Notes: generated by a model from the sequence alone, not told the origin. DNA of 64,000 bases from Paenibacillus pectinilyticus (GCF_001700435.1 NZ_LYPC01000009.1:90944-154943), one strand, 5' to 3'. Positions 24,959 to 34,022 are shown, counted from the stretch's first letter. Made by a program: numbers and translations.

Positions 24959-26698
24959 ATGAAGAGTCTTCTTAAATTTATTACTTGCGGAAGTGTGGAC
25001 GACGGAAAATCCACCTTAATTGGACATATGCTTTATGAGGCTAAGCTTTTATTCGCCGACCAAGAAAGAGCGTTAGAGCTGGACAGCAGACTTGGCAGCC
25101 GCGGCGGCAAAATTGACTATTCCCTACTGCTTGACGGGCTGCTAGCCGAGCGTGAGCAAGGGATTACGATTGATGTGGCGTATCGGTATTTTACGACAGA
25201 CGACCGTTCGTTCATCGTAGCGGATACGCCTGGGCACGAAGAATATACCCGTAACATGGCCGTTGGCGCATCTTTTGCGGATCTGGCTATCATTCTTGTG
25301 GATGCTAAGAAAGGGGTCATTACCCAAACGAAGCGCCACACTCGGATTTGCGCACTTATGGGGATTAAACATCTTGTTTTAGCCGTGAACAAAATGGATT
25401 TAGTAGGTTTTGATCCTAAAATATTTGATGCGATCAAACAAGAATTCTTGCAATTGACAGCTGAGTTTCACTTCCAAAGCATTCAAGTGATCCCTGTTTC
25501 TGCTACAGAAGGGGATAACATTACGAAAAAATCGCCAAATACCCCTTGGTATGAAGGGCTTGCTTTGCTGCCGTATTTGGGGAATGTGGACGTTCATCAG
25601 ATCGATAATACGAAGCCATTTATGATGCCGATTCAGCGTGTATGCCGTCCGGATCATACATTCCGCGGTTTCCAAGGCCAAATTGAGGCTGGGCGTATTG
25701 CGGTTGGCGATGAGCTGATAACGTTGCCTAGTCATGAGAAGGCGAAAGTTAAACGAATCCTCGTGACAGACCAAGATCGTGATTATGCCTATACTGGACA
25801 GCCTGTAACCATTCAATTGGATCGGGAAGTCGACGTTTCGCGGGGCTGTATATTCACGAAGGATAGTCAGATGCAAGAGGCGGAAAGGTTCTCCGCTACG
25901 ATTCTTTGGATGGATGATTCCGTGCTGACACCAGGTAAGAACTATCTGGTCAAAGTCGGAACGAAAGTTCTGCCAGGTACTGTAACGGCCATTAAACATA
26001 AAATTGAAGTGAATACGGGAAAAACGGTTCCAACCAATCATATCGTCAAAAATGAATTGGCCACCTGTGAGTTTTCCTTATCTGATAAAATCGTTATAGA
26101 TTCTTTTGAACAAAATAAAAGTATTGGCGGCTTTATTCTGATCGATCGTGTCACGAATATGACATCGGCTTGCGGAGTGATTGAGCAAATCCATCAGAAC
26201 TCCGATAAATCTGTACAGCTAGATACGGAAATCACGAGAGATGTTCGTGCCCAGCAAAAAGGTCAGAATCCGTTGACCCTGTGGTTCACTGGTTCGGTTT
26301 CAGAACATGCGGCGCTTGCGAAGGAAGTTGAGAAACGTTTGGTAGCGACAGGCCACCATACGATGTTACTGGGGAATGGCCAAGGCGAGTCGTTGCAACG
26401 ATTAGCTGAGGTTGCCAAATTGATGAACGATGCTGGACTTATTGCATTGGTATCGAGTGATTCCCCGATCGGAAACGACCAAGAAGCCGTACGGGACATC
26501 ATTGGCAAAGAATATGTTGAAGTATACGTACACGGATCGCTTGCAGACAGCTCAAGCACAAATGCTACAGCTGGGAACGCTTATATTGAAATCGATACAA
26601 GCAAATTCTCCATCGAAGAGTCTGCCAATTATGTCGTGAAACGAATTATTAAATATTTAATTAATGAGAGTAGTGTTGGGCAATTCCTTAATTTCTAA
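24959..26698 (+). CDS. cysN: sulfate adenylyltransferase subunit 1 (GTPase) with degenerate APS-kinase tail
   Basis: 579 residues from ATG 24959 (GGGAGG upstream); longer upstream frames only overlap cysD. EF-Tu-like GTPase: P-loop GSVDDGKS (11-18), DTPGHEEYT at 89, NKMD at 144-147, then beta-barrel domains to ~430. GTP hydrolysis drives APS formation by CysD. From T440 the tail aligns with APS kinase (CysC), beginning TLWFTG like the active enzyme, but the Walker A loop expected there is replaced by GSVSEHAAL, so it cannot bind ATP normally. The tail keeps the CysC-like length (~140 residues) and ends NFxx-like (SVGQFLNF). It is probably a structural or vestigial NodQ-like domain; a separate CysC would be needed for PAPS. 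Confidence 0.88.
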   Translation: MKSLLKFITCGSVDDGKSTLIGHMLYEAKLLFADQERALELDSRLGSRGGKIDYSLLLDGLLAEREQGITIDVAYRYFTTDDRSFIVADTPGHEEYTRNMAVGASFADLAIILVDAKKGVITQTKRHTRICALMGIKHLVLAVNKMDLVGFDPKIFDAIKQEFLQLTAEFHFQSIQVIPVSATEGDNITKKSPNTPWYEGLALLPYLGNVDVHQIDNTKPFMMPIQRVCRPDHTFRGFQGQIEAGRIAVGDELITLPSHEKAKVKRILVTDQDRDYAYTGQPVTIQLDREVDVSRGCIFTKDSQMQEAERFSATILWMDDSVLTPGKNYLVKVGTKVLPGTVTAIKHKIEVNTGKTVPTNHIVKNELATCEFSLSDKIVIDSFEQNKSIGGFILIDRVTNMTSACGVIEQIHQNSDKSVQLDTEITRDVRAQQKGQNPLTLWFTGSVSEHAALAKEVEKRLVATGHHTMLLGNGQGESLQRLAEVAKLMNDAGLIALVSSDSPIGNDQEAVRDIIGKEYVEVYVHGSLADSSSTNATAGNAYIEIDTSKFSIEESANYVVKRIIKYLINESSVGQFLNF

Positions 26699-26714
26699 TC
26701 TCAAATTTAATAGT

Positions 26715-26754
26715 ATCCCTACATCATCGTAAATTGTGATGTAGGGATTTTTTT
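26715..26754 (+). terminator. terminator of cysDN
   Basis: ATCCCTACATCA (26715-26726) pairs perfectly with TGATGTAGGGAT (26737-26748), followed by a run of seven T. Confidence 0.9.
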
Positions 26755-26840
26755 ATCGGTGGCATAAGTGACTAAATTATTAGCTAGAGTACAATTCCCC
26801 TGAAAAGTACGGACATGGTTGTCTGGGACTTTAAAACGTG

Positions 26841-26849
26841 TGGTATAAT
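26841..26849 (+). promoter_or_regulatory. extended -10 promoter of the toxin-antitoxin operon
   Basis: TGGTATAAT: a perfect -10 (26844-26849) with the TGn extension, 32 bases before the antitoxin start. The -35 region is weak (GTCTGG), as is usual for extended -10 promoters. Confidence 0.6.
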
Positions 26850-26880
26850 GGAGATATCAAACCGTATTGGAGGGATAACC

Positions 26881-27114
26881 TTGATCCCCAAAAAAATTGA
26901 TTTTGAGACAGCGAGTGCAATCAAATTGATGCTTCAAAAATTTAAAATCAATAACTCCCGAGTAATCATTGATCTTGAGAAGCAAACAGTTGAAGCTCAA
27001 GATGATGATTATTCCATCGATGATCTTCTTGAAGCAGCTGGGACGTTATCACCTGAAAGAGGCAAAGAGCTGCTCGAGGAACTGAATAGATCGCGTGAGG
27101 AATGGGATTCATGA
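26881..27114 (+). CDS. antitoxin of a VapBC-type toxin-antitoxin pair
   Basis: 77 residues from TTG 26881, six bases after GGAGGG; the frame is open further upstream but without a ribosome binding site. The product is acidic in its second half (QDDDYSIDDLLEAAGTLSPE, ending REEWDS), typical of a flexible toxin-neutralising tail; the first 40 residues (FETASAIKLMLQKFKINNSR) may form the dimer or DNA-binding part. I cannot assign it to a named antitoxin family. Its stop overlaps the toxin start in an ATGA, so the two are translationally coupled. It probably represses its own extended -10 promoter together with the toxin. Confidence 0.7.
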   Translation: MIPKKIDFETASAIKLMLQKFKINNSRVIIDLEKQTVEAQDDDYSIDDLLEAAGTLSPERGKELLEELNRSREEWDS

Positions 27115-27506
27115 GTCGAGGTTATTTGCTTGACACGAATATTGCAATTGCAATTCTTATTAATGAGAGCAGTGTAATCGATTTTATTCAACAAGCTTCA
27201 CGAGATAGAATGCCGATATATTTTTCAACAATTACTGAGTGTGAGGTGTTTGCAGGTTTAAAACCTGAAGAACAATTGCGGGCAGAAAAGTTATTTACCT
27301 CTAAAAGATGTGTAGAAGTAACTTCCGAGAATGCCAAGCTAGCTGGAACTATTCGCAGGGATCAAAAAAGCAAAGGGCGAAAGCTAAAGACTCCAGATGC
27401 TATCATTATAGCTACTGCTCTAATTAATGAATTAACTCTAATATCAAGAGATTCAGATATGAATTTTGTTCATAACGAGCTCGAGATTCCTCTAATAAAA
27501 ATCTAG
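27111..27506 (+). CDS. VapC-type PIN-domain toxin ribonuclease
   Basis: 131 residues from ATG 27111 (an in-frame GTG lies at 27102). PIN-domain acidic residues are at the expected places: LLDTNIAIAIL near the start, the TITECEVFAGL Glu, KTPDAIIIATAL and LISRDSDMNF. These four acidic positions bind Mg2+/Mn2+ for RNA cleavage. VapC toxins cut tRNA or rRNA and stop translation when the antitoxin is degraded. It overlaps the antitoxin stop by four bases. It sits between cysN and the convergent metallophore-transport operon, a common place for small addiction modules. Confidence 0.88.
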   Translation: MSRGYLLDTNIAIAILINESSVIDFIQQASRDRMPIYFSTITECEVFAGLKPEEQLRAEKLFTSKRCVEVTSENAKLAGTIRRDQKSKGRKLKTPDAIIIATALINELTLISRDSDMNFVHNELEIPLIKI

Positions 27507-27532
27507 ATACAATAGTTAAAGTTCGCCACCAA

Positions 27533-27574
27533 GCCGACGATCTTCAGGCATATCTCCTGATTTTCGCTCGGTTT
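27533..27574. terminator. bidirectional terminator between vapC and the MFS gene
   Basis: Stem CCGA/TCGG with an inner TCAGG/CCTGA pair, flanked by AA on the left and TTTATTTAT on the right. It lies between convergent genes and could serve both. Confidence 0.5.
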
Positions 27575-27576
27575 AT

Positions 27577-28770
27577 TTATCTAGAACCCATCCCCAACCG
27601 ACGCCCACATATAAGTACAATCACAACTGTACCCATCAATAAGCCAGCGCATATGCCATACATCGTAGAGTAGGACAAGTGATCGGCAATCGTCCCCATC
27701 ACGATGTTGCCAAGTACGGAACCCAGATCGGAGACGGCAATGAAGACACCGATTAACGTATTGCGGGCGGATATGGGTAGAACAATGGTCAAATAAGTCA
27801 CTAAATGGGGATAGAGCAGTGCCATGCCTAACCCGATCAATATGGAACCAGCGTACATGAGAGATGCGCCGCCATATTTGGCAAGAGCCAAGAGCTTTAA
27901 GCCAACAGCCATACTTAGTAATAAACTGATGAGAAAACGGGGATGCCATTGGCCGTCTGAAGGAACTTTTTTGCGTAAGGTGAATCTGCATACAACCATC
28001 ACACCAGCTTGGAGCATCAAGTAAATGCCGGCATGACCGACACCGCTCTGTTTTGTATAGAGTGATATAAACGTTGTAACAGCCCCAAAGGAGACGGAAG
28101 CCATAAGCATGGCTGTACTGCATACGAGAAATGCACGATGAGTCCACAACTGGCGCAACTGAGAAGTCATGGAGCTTGCTTGTTCCTGCTTGTCCGCAGT
28201 TGCTTGCGAACCGGACGGCAGCGGAGCTGCGAATCCCAGGATACCTGTGGCAAGAGCAATAACGATCATAGCTGCGGTGAATGCGTTCATGCCGCCCCAA
28301 TCCCACAGGGTCAATGCCAGCATAGGACCGATTACGGTAGGCAGCATGCCTGCTAACAAATAAAGAGATATCCCCTGAGACCGATCATGATGGGCCAGCT
28401 TATCAACAATGCCTAGTTGCAGCGCTAAGGAGAAGAATGCCGTCGTTACACCCTGCATAGCACGAAGAGCGAAGTACCATTCCAGCCCAGTTATCGTATA
28501 CAGAATGAGAATAAGACCATTTATGATCAATAATGCGCGTAATACAGACAGTGGTCCGAAGCGATAAACGATGCTGCCCGCCCACGGGCGAAAGAGCATG
28601 CTCGTGATCATATAAGCGCCCATCATGACGCCGATGTCTGTATTGCTTAAGCCTTGAGCATTACCGCGTAGGGGAACAATGATATTTAAGATGGGATTCG
28701 CGCTGAAAAATAGAAAAGTGATGACGTATAACTTTATAAAAGGTAAAGATAAGGGGCCGCTTTTGTTCAT
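27577..28770 (-). CDS. MFS exporter, CntE-like, last gene of the metallophore operon
   Basis: 397 residues with about 12 membrane helices and no large loops, typical of drug/metallophore MFS exporters; the loop PWAGSIVYRFGP after helix 2 fits MFS motif A. Its ATG overlaps the stop of the preceding ATPase gene (ATGA), so it belongs to the operon. In Staphylococcus aureus the order cntA-B-C-D-F-E ends with the MFS protein CntE, which exports staphylopine. The same order here suggests export of an opine-type metallophore imported by the ABC system. Substrate identity is inferred from gene order. Confidence 0.75.
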   Translation of the reverse strand: MNKSGPLSLPFIKLYVITFLFFSANPILNIIVPLRGNAQGLSNTDIGVMMGAYMITSMLFRPWAGSIVYRFGPLSVLRALLIINGLILILYTITGLEWYFALRAMQGVTTAFFSLALQLGIVDKLAHHDRSQGISLYLLAGMLPTVIGPMLALTLWDWGGMNAFTAAMIVIALATGILGFAAPLPSGSQATADKQEQASSMTSQLRQLWTHRAFLVCSTAMLMASVSFGAVTTFISLYTKQSGVGHAGIYLMLQAGVMVVCRFTLRKKVPSDGQWHPRFLISLLLSMAVGLKLLALAKYGGASLMYAGSILIGLGMALLYPHLVTYLTIVLPISARNTLIGVFIAVSDLGSVLGNIVMGTIADHLSYSTMYGICAGLLMGTVVIVLICGRRLGMGSR

Positions 28771-29597
28771 AATGACTGACAGTCTGCTTGAACGGATTTT
28801 ATTTTCCGATCGCGAGGATGCTCAGCTAGGACGGATTGTAGCAAGAGTTTTACAGCAGGATGAGATGACGTGAAAATGGCGTCCTTGTTTTCATACTGCT
28901 CGACGAGCTCTCCATGATCCATGACCGCTATCTGATCCGAAAGCGCGTAGGCTGCCTTGATGTCATGGGTGATGAACAGATAGGAAAGCCCAAATTTTAG
29001 CTTCAGGTCATGCAACAGCGCTAATATTTGGCTTTGATTCACCATATCCAGGCTGCTAATTGGCTCATCTAACACGATAAGCTTGGGTTTCAAGGCAATT
29101 GCCCTTGCAATGTTGATTCTTTGCAGTTGACCGCCACTGAATTGATGGGGGTATTTCACCATGTCAGCTGCTTGTAGTCCGACCATTTCCAACAGCTCAC
29201 TGATCGCTCGCTTTTGCTCAAGCAGCGAAAGGGACCTGTAGTTGCCAAAGGGCTCTCCGATAATCTGTTCAGCACACATACGCGGATTCACGGCGGAATA
29301 ACAATCTTGCAGAACAACTTGCAGATTTTGACGAAGCTCTCTGCGAGCGTGTGCATGCATGCTGTACATATCGTGCCCCATCAAGATGATCTTACCTTGC
29401 TGTGGCTTCTCGAGCCCAAGAATGACTTTGCCAAGCGTACTTTTCCCGGCTCCGCTGCTGCCCAATAAACCTAGACAAACGCCTTCTTCGATGGAGAAGG
29501 AAATGTTGGAAAGGATTGGCGGTTGTTGGCGTGTAGAGCCGAATAATCTATTTCTTCCGTAGGTATGGCTGACTTCCTGTACGTGCAACAAGCTCAT
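28767..29597 (-). CDS. ABC transporter ATP-binding protein, CntF/NikE-like
   Basis: 276 residues. Walker A GSSGAGKST (~46-54), signature FSGGQLQRI (~150-158) and Walker B LIVLDEPISSLD, as in Opp/Dpp/Nik ATPases. The C-terminal part is short and lacks the extended oligopeptide-binding tail, as in NikE. It forms a heterodimer with the upstream ATPase to power import of a metal-chelate across the membrane. 15 bases separate it from that gene, and it overlaps the MFS gene by 4 bases. Nickel-only transport is the alternative to metallophore uptake. Confidence 0.85.
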   Translation of the reverse strand: MSLLHVQEVSHTYGRNRLFGSTRQQPPILSNISFSIEEGVCLGLLGSSGAGKSTLGKVILGLEKPQQGKIILMGHDMYSMHAHARRELRQNLQVVLQDCYSAVNPRMCAEQIIGEPFGNYRSLSLLEQKRAISELLEMVGLQAADMVKYPHQFSGGQLQRINIARAIALKPKLIVLDEPISSLDMVNQSQILALLHDLKLKFGLSYLFITHDIKAAYALSDQIAVMDHGELVEQYENKDAIFTSSHPAVKLLLQSVLAEHPRDRKIKSVQADCQSL

Positions 29598-29612
29598 AGG
29601 TGTGACCTCATT

Positions 29613-30449
29613 TTAAAAGTTCGCAGAATACGCGACCGTCTGCTTGTTAGCAGGGATCTGCAGCTGCAACCTTGCGTTTAGCAAATTTTGGGTATAGACA
29701 TGTTCGGGTTGATCGAATAGTTGAAAGACATTGGCTTGTTCAACAATTTGCCCATGCTGCATAACCATCACTTCATCTGCCATTTCGGCAATGACGCTTA
29801 AGTCATGAGAAATGAGTAAAATGGTTGTGCCACATTCTGACCGCAGCCGTTCGAGCTCCCGTAGCACCTGCAATTGATTGACCATATCCAATGCGGTCGT
29901 TGGTTCATCGGCGATGACGACGGCGGGCTTCAGGCACATACACATCGCAATCATCACCCGTTGCAGCATGCCTCCGCTCAGTTGAGAAGGGTATAGCTTG
30001 AGAATCTCGTAGGGCTTGGGCAAATTCACGTTGGAAAGCGAAGCGGCGGCCAGCTCTTTGGCTTCTTTTTTGCTCAGCTTGGTATGCGTACGAATGGTCT
30101 CGATGAATTGATTGCCGATGGAATAGACTGGCGTAAAGGCATTCATCGGATTTTGCATGATAAAGCCTATTTCTTTGCCTCGAATGCGGCGCATTTCCTT
30201 CGGATCCAAGCCATTAAGCTCACGGCCACCCAATTGAATGCTGCCTTCGACATGGGTATGTGGATTCATCAACTGCAAGATGGCATGGCATGTCATGCTT
30301 TTGCCGCAGCCGCTCTCGCCTACGAGACCGAGAATTTGACCTTCATCTAAATTGAAATGAATATCGTGAAGAAGCTGAAGTTGGCCTTGATCCGTCGTGA
30401 CTTTGACGTTCAGCCCACTGACCTGCAATACGCTGCGGGATGTGTTCAT
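29613..30449 (-). CDS. ABC transporter ATP-binding protein, CntD/NikD-like
   Basis: 278 residues. Walker A GESGCGKSM (~40-48), the Q-loop region FIMQNPMNAFTPV, signature LSGGMLQRVM (~152-161) and Walker B AVVIADEPTTALD. It has the D-type length and lacks the iron-sulfur-like C-terminal tail seen in some Dpp ATPases. It pairs with the following ATPase. 18 bases separate it from the permease gene, with its own ribosome binding site. Confidence 0.85.
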   Translation of the reverse strand: MNTSRSVLQVSGLNVKVTTDQGQLQLLHDIHFNLDEGQILGLVGESGCGKSMTCHAILQLMNPHTHVEGSIQLGGRELNGLDPKEMRRIRGKEIGFIMQNPMNAFTPVYSIGNQFIETIRTHTKLSKKEAKELAAASLSNVNLPKPYEILKLYPSQLSGGMLQRVMIAMCMCLKPAVVIADEPTTALDMVNQLQVLRELERLRSECGTTILLISHDLSVIAEMADEVMVMQHGQIVEQANVFQLFDQPEHVYTQNLLNARLQLQIPANKQTVAYSANF

Positions 30450-30467
30450 GTTAGCCTCATTCCTTGT

Positions 30468-31301
30468 TTAAAATCTTTTTTTAATTCCGAATTTATTCGA
30501 TAGCGCTTCACCGAGCAGATTGAAATTAATCACCACAAGTAAAATGAAAAATCCAGGGTACATCATCAGTTCGGGATGGCTCCGAATGTAGCTCTTGCCC
30601 TCATGAATCATGGCACCCCACTCAGGGGCGGGAGGCTGAATGCCTAATCCAAGGAAAGACAGCGCAGATATATCCATAATCGCCCAACCGATCTCAAGTG
30701 TCCCGATGACGACAATAGGGGGCAGAACGTTGGGAATGATGTGAAGTCTCATAATGGTCCATGGTGAGGACCCGTTTATAATGGCAGCCGTAATGAACTG
30801 GCGTTCTCGTAAACTGACAACAAGACCGCGAAACATACGCGCATAGGTTACCCATTGAACAAGAAGTAGAGCAAACACGATTTGCATAATACCGGGACCC
30901 AGCATCGCTACAATTCCAAGAACAAGCACAAGGTTCGGAAAAGCCATAACGCCATCACAGAAACGCATGAGGAACGTGTCAATCCATCCGCCTTTGTACC
31001 CCGCAACCGTCCCAACGATTAGCCCTATGGTCAATGATGAAATAAACACAAGGAAAACTAAGCCTAGAGATATGCGCGCTCCGTACATCAGTCGGGATAA
31101 TAGATCACGCCCTAGATGATCCGTACCTAATAAATAATCAGATGAAGGAGGCTGCAGCTTCAATGCTAGATTGACCTTGATCGGATCATGTGGTGCAAGG
31201 TAAGGGGCCAGAATCGTGATTATGAAACAAAGCAGTAGGAAGCAAGAACACGTGATGATAGTCTTCTTACCTGTGCGAATAGTCTTCCTAGGTTTAATCA
31301 C
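30468..31301 (-). CDS. ABC transporter permease, CntC/NikC-like
   Basis: 277 residues with an N-terminal helix (~16-36), the LGTDHLGRDLLSRLMYGARI block shared by DppC/NikC-type permeases, and five more helices. The EAA-like coupling loop (SPWTIMRLHIIPNVLPPIVV) contacts the ATPases. The C-terminal GLGIQPPAPEWGAMIHEG is a family signature. Its start overlaps the stop of the preceding permease gene in an ATGA arrangement. Confidence 0.88.
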   Translation of the reverse strand: MIKPRKTIRTGKKTIITCSCFLLLCFIITILAPYLAPHDPIKVNLALKLQPPSSDYLLGTDHLGRDLLSRLMYGARISLGLVFLVFISSLTIGLIVGTVAGYKGGWIDTFLMRFCDGVMAFPNLVLVLGIVAMLGPGIMQIVFALLLVQWVTYARMFRGLVVSLRERQFITAAIINGSSPWTIMRLHIIPNVLPPIVVIGTLEIGWAIMDISALSFLGLGIQPPAPEWGAMIHEGKSYIRSHPELMMYPGFFILLVVINFNLLGEALSNKFGIKKRF

Positions 31302-32248
31302 GAATCGGTTCTTCCTTTCAAAGAAATTCGAGGGTCCATATACATGTGAACTAAATCAACGAGCAGGTTACAAAGAAGGAACGCGCATGCAGCGAGCAGT
31401 ACATAGCATTGAACGACTGGAATATCTCGATTAAAGATCGCTTCGATGAAGTATCTGCCAATCCCAGGCCATGAGAACACTTGCTCTACAATAATCGTAC
31501 CCGTAAGCAGCTTACCGAAATTCATACCCAAACCAGTTATGACAGGGGATATCGCAATTCTCATCACATGTTTCAGCATAATGACTTTCTCATGTATGCC
31601 ACGAGTTCTCGCATATACCACATAAACCTCTTGCATTTGCTCCACGATGCTTGCCCGCAATAGTCGGCTATATACAGCGATAAGTGCAAGTGACAGGGTA
31701 AGTGAAGGAAGGACGAGATGTTTCCAGCTTCCCATGCCATTAACGGGTAACCAATCCAATTGGACAGCGAAGAAAAAGATGAGTAAATAACCGAGCCAGA
31801 ACTGCGGAATGGATGCCCCCACATAGGAGAGAGCTTTGCTGAAATAATCGACCCAGCTACTGGCGTAAACAGCTGACAAATATCCCAGTCCTATGCTGAC
31901 AATAATCGTTAGGACGATGCTGCTGAAAGCAAGCTGCAAGGTGGACGGCAGTCGCAATGTCACCTCGTCCCATACAGGTTTATTGGACAGATAGGATGTT
32001 CCGAAATCAAGTCGGGCAATTTGGGATAATGTTTGCCAGTACTGCACATAAAGCGGTTGATCCAGCCCCAGTTCGTGTCTCTTCTCAGCAAGCAGTTCCT
32101 CCGTCGGTTGAATATGCGAAGCGGAGAAATAAGCTTCCGCCGGGTCTACCGGCGAAAGCTGAGTTAAAATAAATGTGAGCAATGTAGCGAAAATAACCAA
32201 AGGAATAATAGCGAGCAGTCTCTTCCCGATATAACTACTTAATGCCAT
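31298..32248 (-). CDS. ABC transporter permease, CntB/NikB-like
   Basis: 316 residues, six membrane helices, typical of DppB/NikB permeases: an N-terminal helix (~11-30), a periplasm-facing loop with LGLDQPLYVQYWQTL, YVGASIPQFWLGYL, and the coupling loop with YARTRGIHEKVIMLKHVMRI. The end has VFSWPGIGRYFIEAIFNRDI, a conserved family block. It overlaps the binding-protein gene by 14 bases and the next permease gene by 4, so all three are translationally coupled. Confidence 0.88.
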   Translation of the reverse strand: MALSSYIGKRLLAIIPLVIFATLLTFILTQLSPVDPAEAYFSASHIQPTEELLAEKRHELGLDQPLYVQYWQTLSQIARLDFGTSYLSNKPVWDEVTLRLPSTLQLAFSSIVLTIIVSIGLGYLSAVYASSWVDYFSKALSYVGASIPQFWLGYLLIFFFAVQLDWLPVNGMGSWKHLVLPSLTLSLALIAVYSRLLRASIVEQMQEVYVVYARTRGIHEKVIMLKHVMRIAISPVITGLGMNFGKLLTGTIIVEQVFSWPGIGRYFIEAIFNRDIPVVQCYVLLAACAFLLCNLLVDLVHMYMDPRISLKGRTDS

Positions 32249-33851
32249 TGAAAGGGTGATCCCAACGGCTTGCAGGGAAGGTCACATTGGATAAGGATTT
32301 ATTGTAAACAACAGTTTGTTTAATGTAGGAAATCGGCACGATGACGGACTGCTCATGCAACGTTGTCAAAATTTCCGTATAAAGCTTCTTGCGTTCGACT
32401 TCATTCGTGGAGGCAAGCACCGTCTGTATTTTCTTGTCCAGCTCCTGCTTCATGGGAATGCGTGAATGGGCTTCAGCGACACCAAAGCTTGGTTCTTTCA
32501 CAGCATTAATCAGCGTATGGGGATCATAGGGAACACCGGAATTGAACCAGAAACGGACGTCAAATTTCCCTTCTCGCAACAACTTCGTTGCGGCAGTTAA
32601 TTCCATACCAGCGATGTTTAGCTTAACGCCAATCTCTCCCCAAGCCGCCTGTACGGCTTCTCCCAATACTTTTTGAATCGGATCGGTTTTATCGTAGACT
32701 AGTTCCAACTCTAATTTTTTGCCGTCTTTTTCACGAATGGTTTGCCCTGGAGCCAACTTCCAACCAGCTTCATCTAGATAAGCCGTTGCTTTGGCTGTGC
32801 TGTAATCAATGGGGTTCACTTTCAAGTCCACGTACGGATAGTTGTTAGATAAAAGAGAATCGGCTTTTTGCTCTACTCCGCCTAGAATACCATCCACGAT
32901 GCTCTGTTTATTAATGCCATGTTGGAGCGCAAGACGGACCCGTTGATCCGCAAGCATCTCGTTGGAGGAGTTCAACAGAATATTTCGCGTACCTACGGGA
33001 TCGGAGAGAGCTGTTCCGTATTTGCCTGTGCCTTGCAGCTGTTTATAGGCATCCAGGCTGATCGCGCCTTCGCCGAATAACATATCCAGTTCGCCTTTTT
33101 CAAAAGCAAGGACACGCGTTTCGCTGTCAGGAATGATCTTAACCGTTACCTTATCAACCGTTGGCTGTTCACCCCAATAATTAGGGTTTCTAGTGAATAC
33201 GGTATATTGATCTTGTTTGTACTCCGTAATCATCCACGGTCCTGTACCGATCGGTGCTTTTAGATCTTTAAGGGTATCATCGCCTTCTGGGAAACCAGCT
33301 TCACCTAGGAAGCGGAAAGGCCGAACTGTCGCCAAATCCTGTAGTGCTGGATAATACGGCTCAGAGAGTGTTAATTTAATTGTATGCTCGTCAACAATTT
33401 CGGTTTTTTCTAGTACTTTTGCTATGCCAAGCCAACTGTGCGTGCTTTTGTTTTTCATGATGGCATCGAAATTTCTTTTCACGATAGCGGCGTTAAAGGA
33501 AGAACCATCCGAAAACTTAATGTTTTTGCGGAGTTTGAACGTATACTCTTTGCCATCTGTGGAAATGTTCCACGATTCGGCAAGATAAGGCTTAAGCTCT
33601 CCGCCTTCGTTATAACTGACAAGAGGTTCATACAGCATCGACTGTGAAAATAATTGATTCGGATAGTAGGCATGCGGATTCGATGGGCCTAAATCCCTCA
33701 TCCAGGAAACGGTGATCTCCTTCGGTTTCTGTGCGGGAGCCGTTTTATCATTGGAAGCGGGCTCTGGTTTTGTGCAACCTACTACAAGGATAAGCAATGC
33801 TAATAGCACAGCTATTATAGGTATGAAGCGAGTTGATTGTTTACGAGTCAT
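32235..33851 (-). CDS. metallophore/nickel ABC transporter substrate-binding lipoprotein, CntA/NikA-like
   Basis: 538 residues. Lipoprotein signal peptide with lipobox LVVGC (Cys26), a linker, then an SBP_bac_5 fold: SQSMLYEPLVSY, YTFKLRKNIKFSDGS, the NikA-like TVRPFRFLGEAGF, and APIGTGPWMI with NYWGEQP. NikA- and CntA-type proteins bind Ni(II) or metal-opine complexes. First gene of a six-gene operon whose order matches cntABCDFE. A Fur-like box at 33874-33892 overlaps the predicted start of transcription, so import is probably induced by iron limitation (or Zur/Nur-type control). No biosynthesis genes (cntK, L, M) are in the window. Confidence 0.85.
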   Translation of the reverse strand: MTRKQSTRFIPIIAVLLALLILVVGCTKPEPASNDKTAPAQKPKEITVSWMRDLGPSNPHAYYPNQLFSQSMLYEPLVSYNEGGELKPYLAESWNISTDGKEYTFKLRKNIKFSDGSSFNAAIVKRNFDAIMKNKSTHSWLGIAKVLEKTEIVDEHTIKLTLSEPYYPALQDLATVRPFRFLGEAGFPEGDDTLKDLKAPIGTGPWMITEYKQDQYTVFTRNPNYWGEQPTVDKVTVKIIPDSETRVLAFEKGELDMLFGEGAISLDAYKQLQGTGKYGTALSDPVGTRNILLNSSNEMLADQRVRLALQHGINKQSIVDGILGGVEQKADSLLSNNYPYVDLKVNPIDYSTAKATAYLDEAGWKLAPGQTIREKDGKKLELELVYDKTDPIQKVLGEAVQAAWGEIGVKLNIAGMELTAATKLLREGKFDVRFWFNSGVPYDPHTLINAVKEPSFGVAEAHSRIPMKQELDKKIQTVLASTNEVERKKLYTEILTTLHEQSVIVPISYIKQTVVYNKSLSNVTFPASRWDHPFNGIK

Positions 33852-33873
33852 CTAATAAAGTCCCCTTTTCATT

Positions 33874-33892
33874 GATAATGATAATCATACTC
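33874..33892. promoter_or_regulatory. Fur box controlling the metallophore operon
   Basis: GATAATGATAATCATACTC matches the 19-base Fur consensus at 17 of 19 positions. It lies 23 bases upstream of the binding-protein start and just downstream of the operon's -10 element, where bound Fur would block transcription. It could also affect the divergent AraC-type gene. Confidence 0.8.
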
Positions 33893-33896
33893 GATA

Positions 33897-33925
33897 ATAT
33901 TATTTTTTTTTGCTACACTTAACAA
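33897..33925 (-). promoter_or_regulatory. promoter of the metallophore operon
   Basis: On the minus strand: -35 TTGTTA (33925-33920), 17-bp spacer, -10 TAATAT (33902-33897). The predicted transcription start falls within the adjacent Fur box. Confidence 0.6.
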
Positions 33926-34022
33926 TGGAGAAATAACTGTTTTTTTCTTGGACAAAATAGAGCGCGTAGTTATCCCTAACTAAACACTAACAGGCATGGA
34001 CAGAGAAGGAGGGGACCCTGAC

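Noticed and set aside
28767..33851. Oligopeptide (Opp/Dpp) transporter assignment
   Set aside because: The NikA-like binding protein, the adjacent MFS exporter, the Fur box and the divergent AraC-siderophore regulator all favour metal or metallophore transport.
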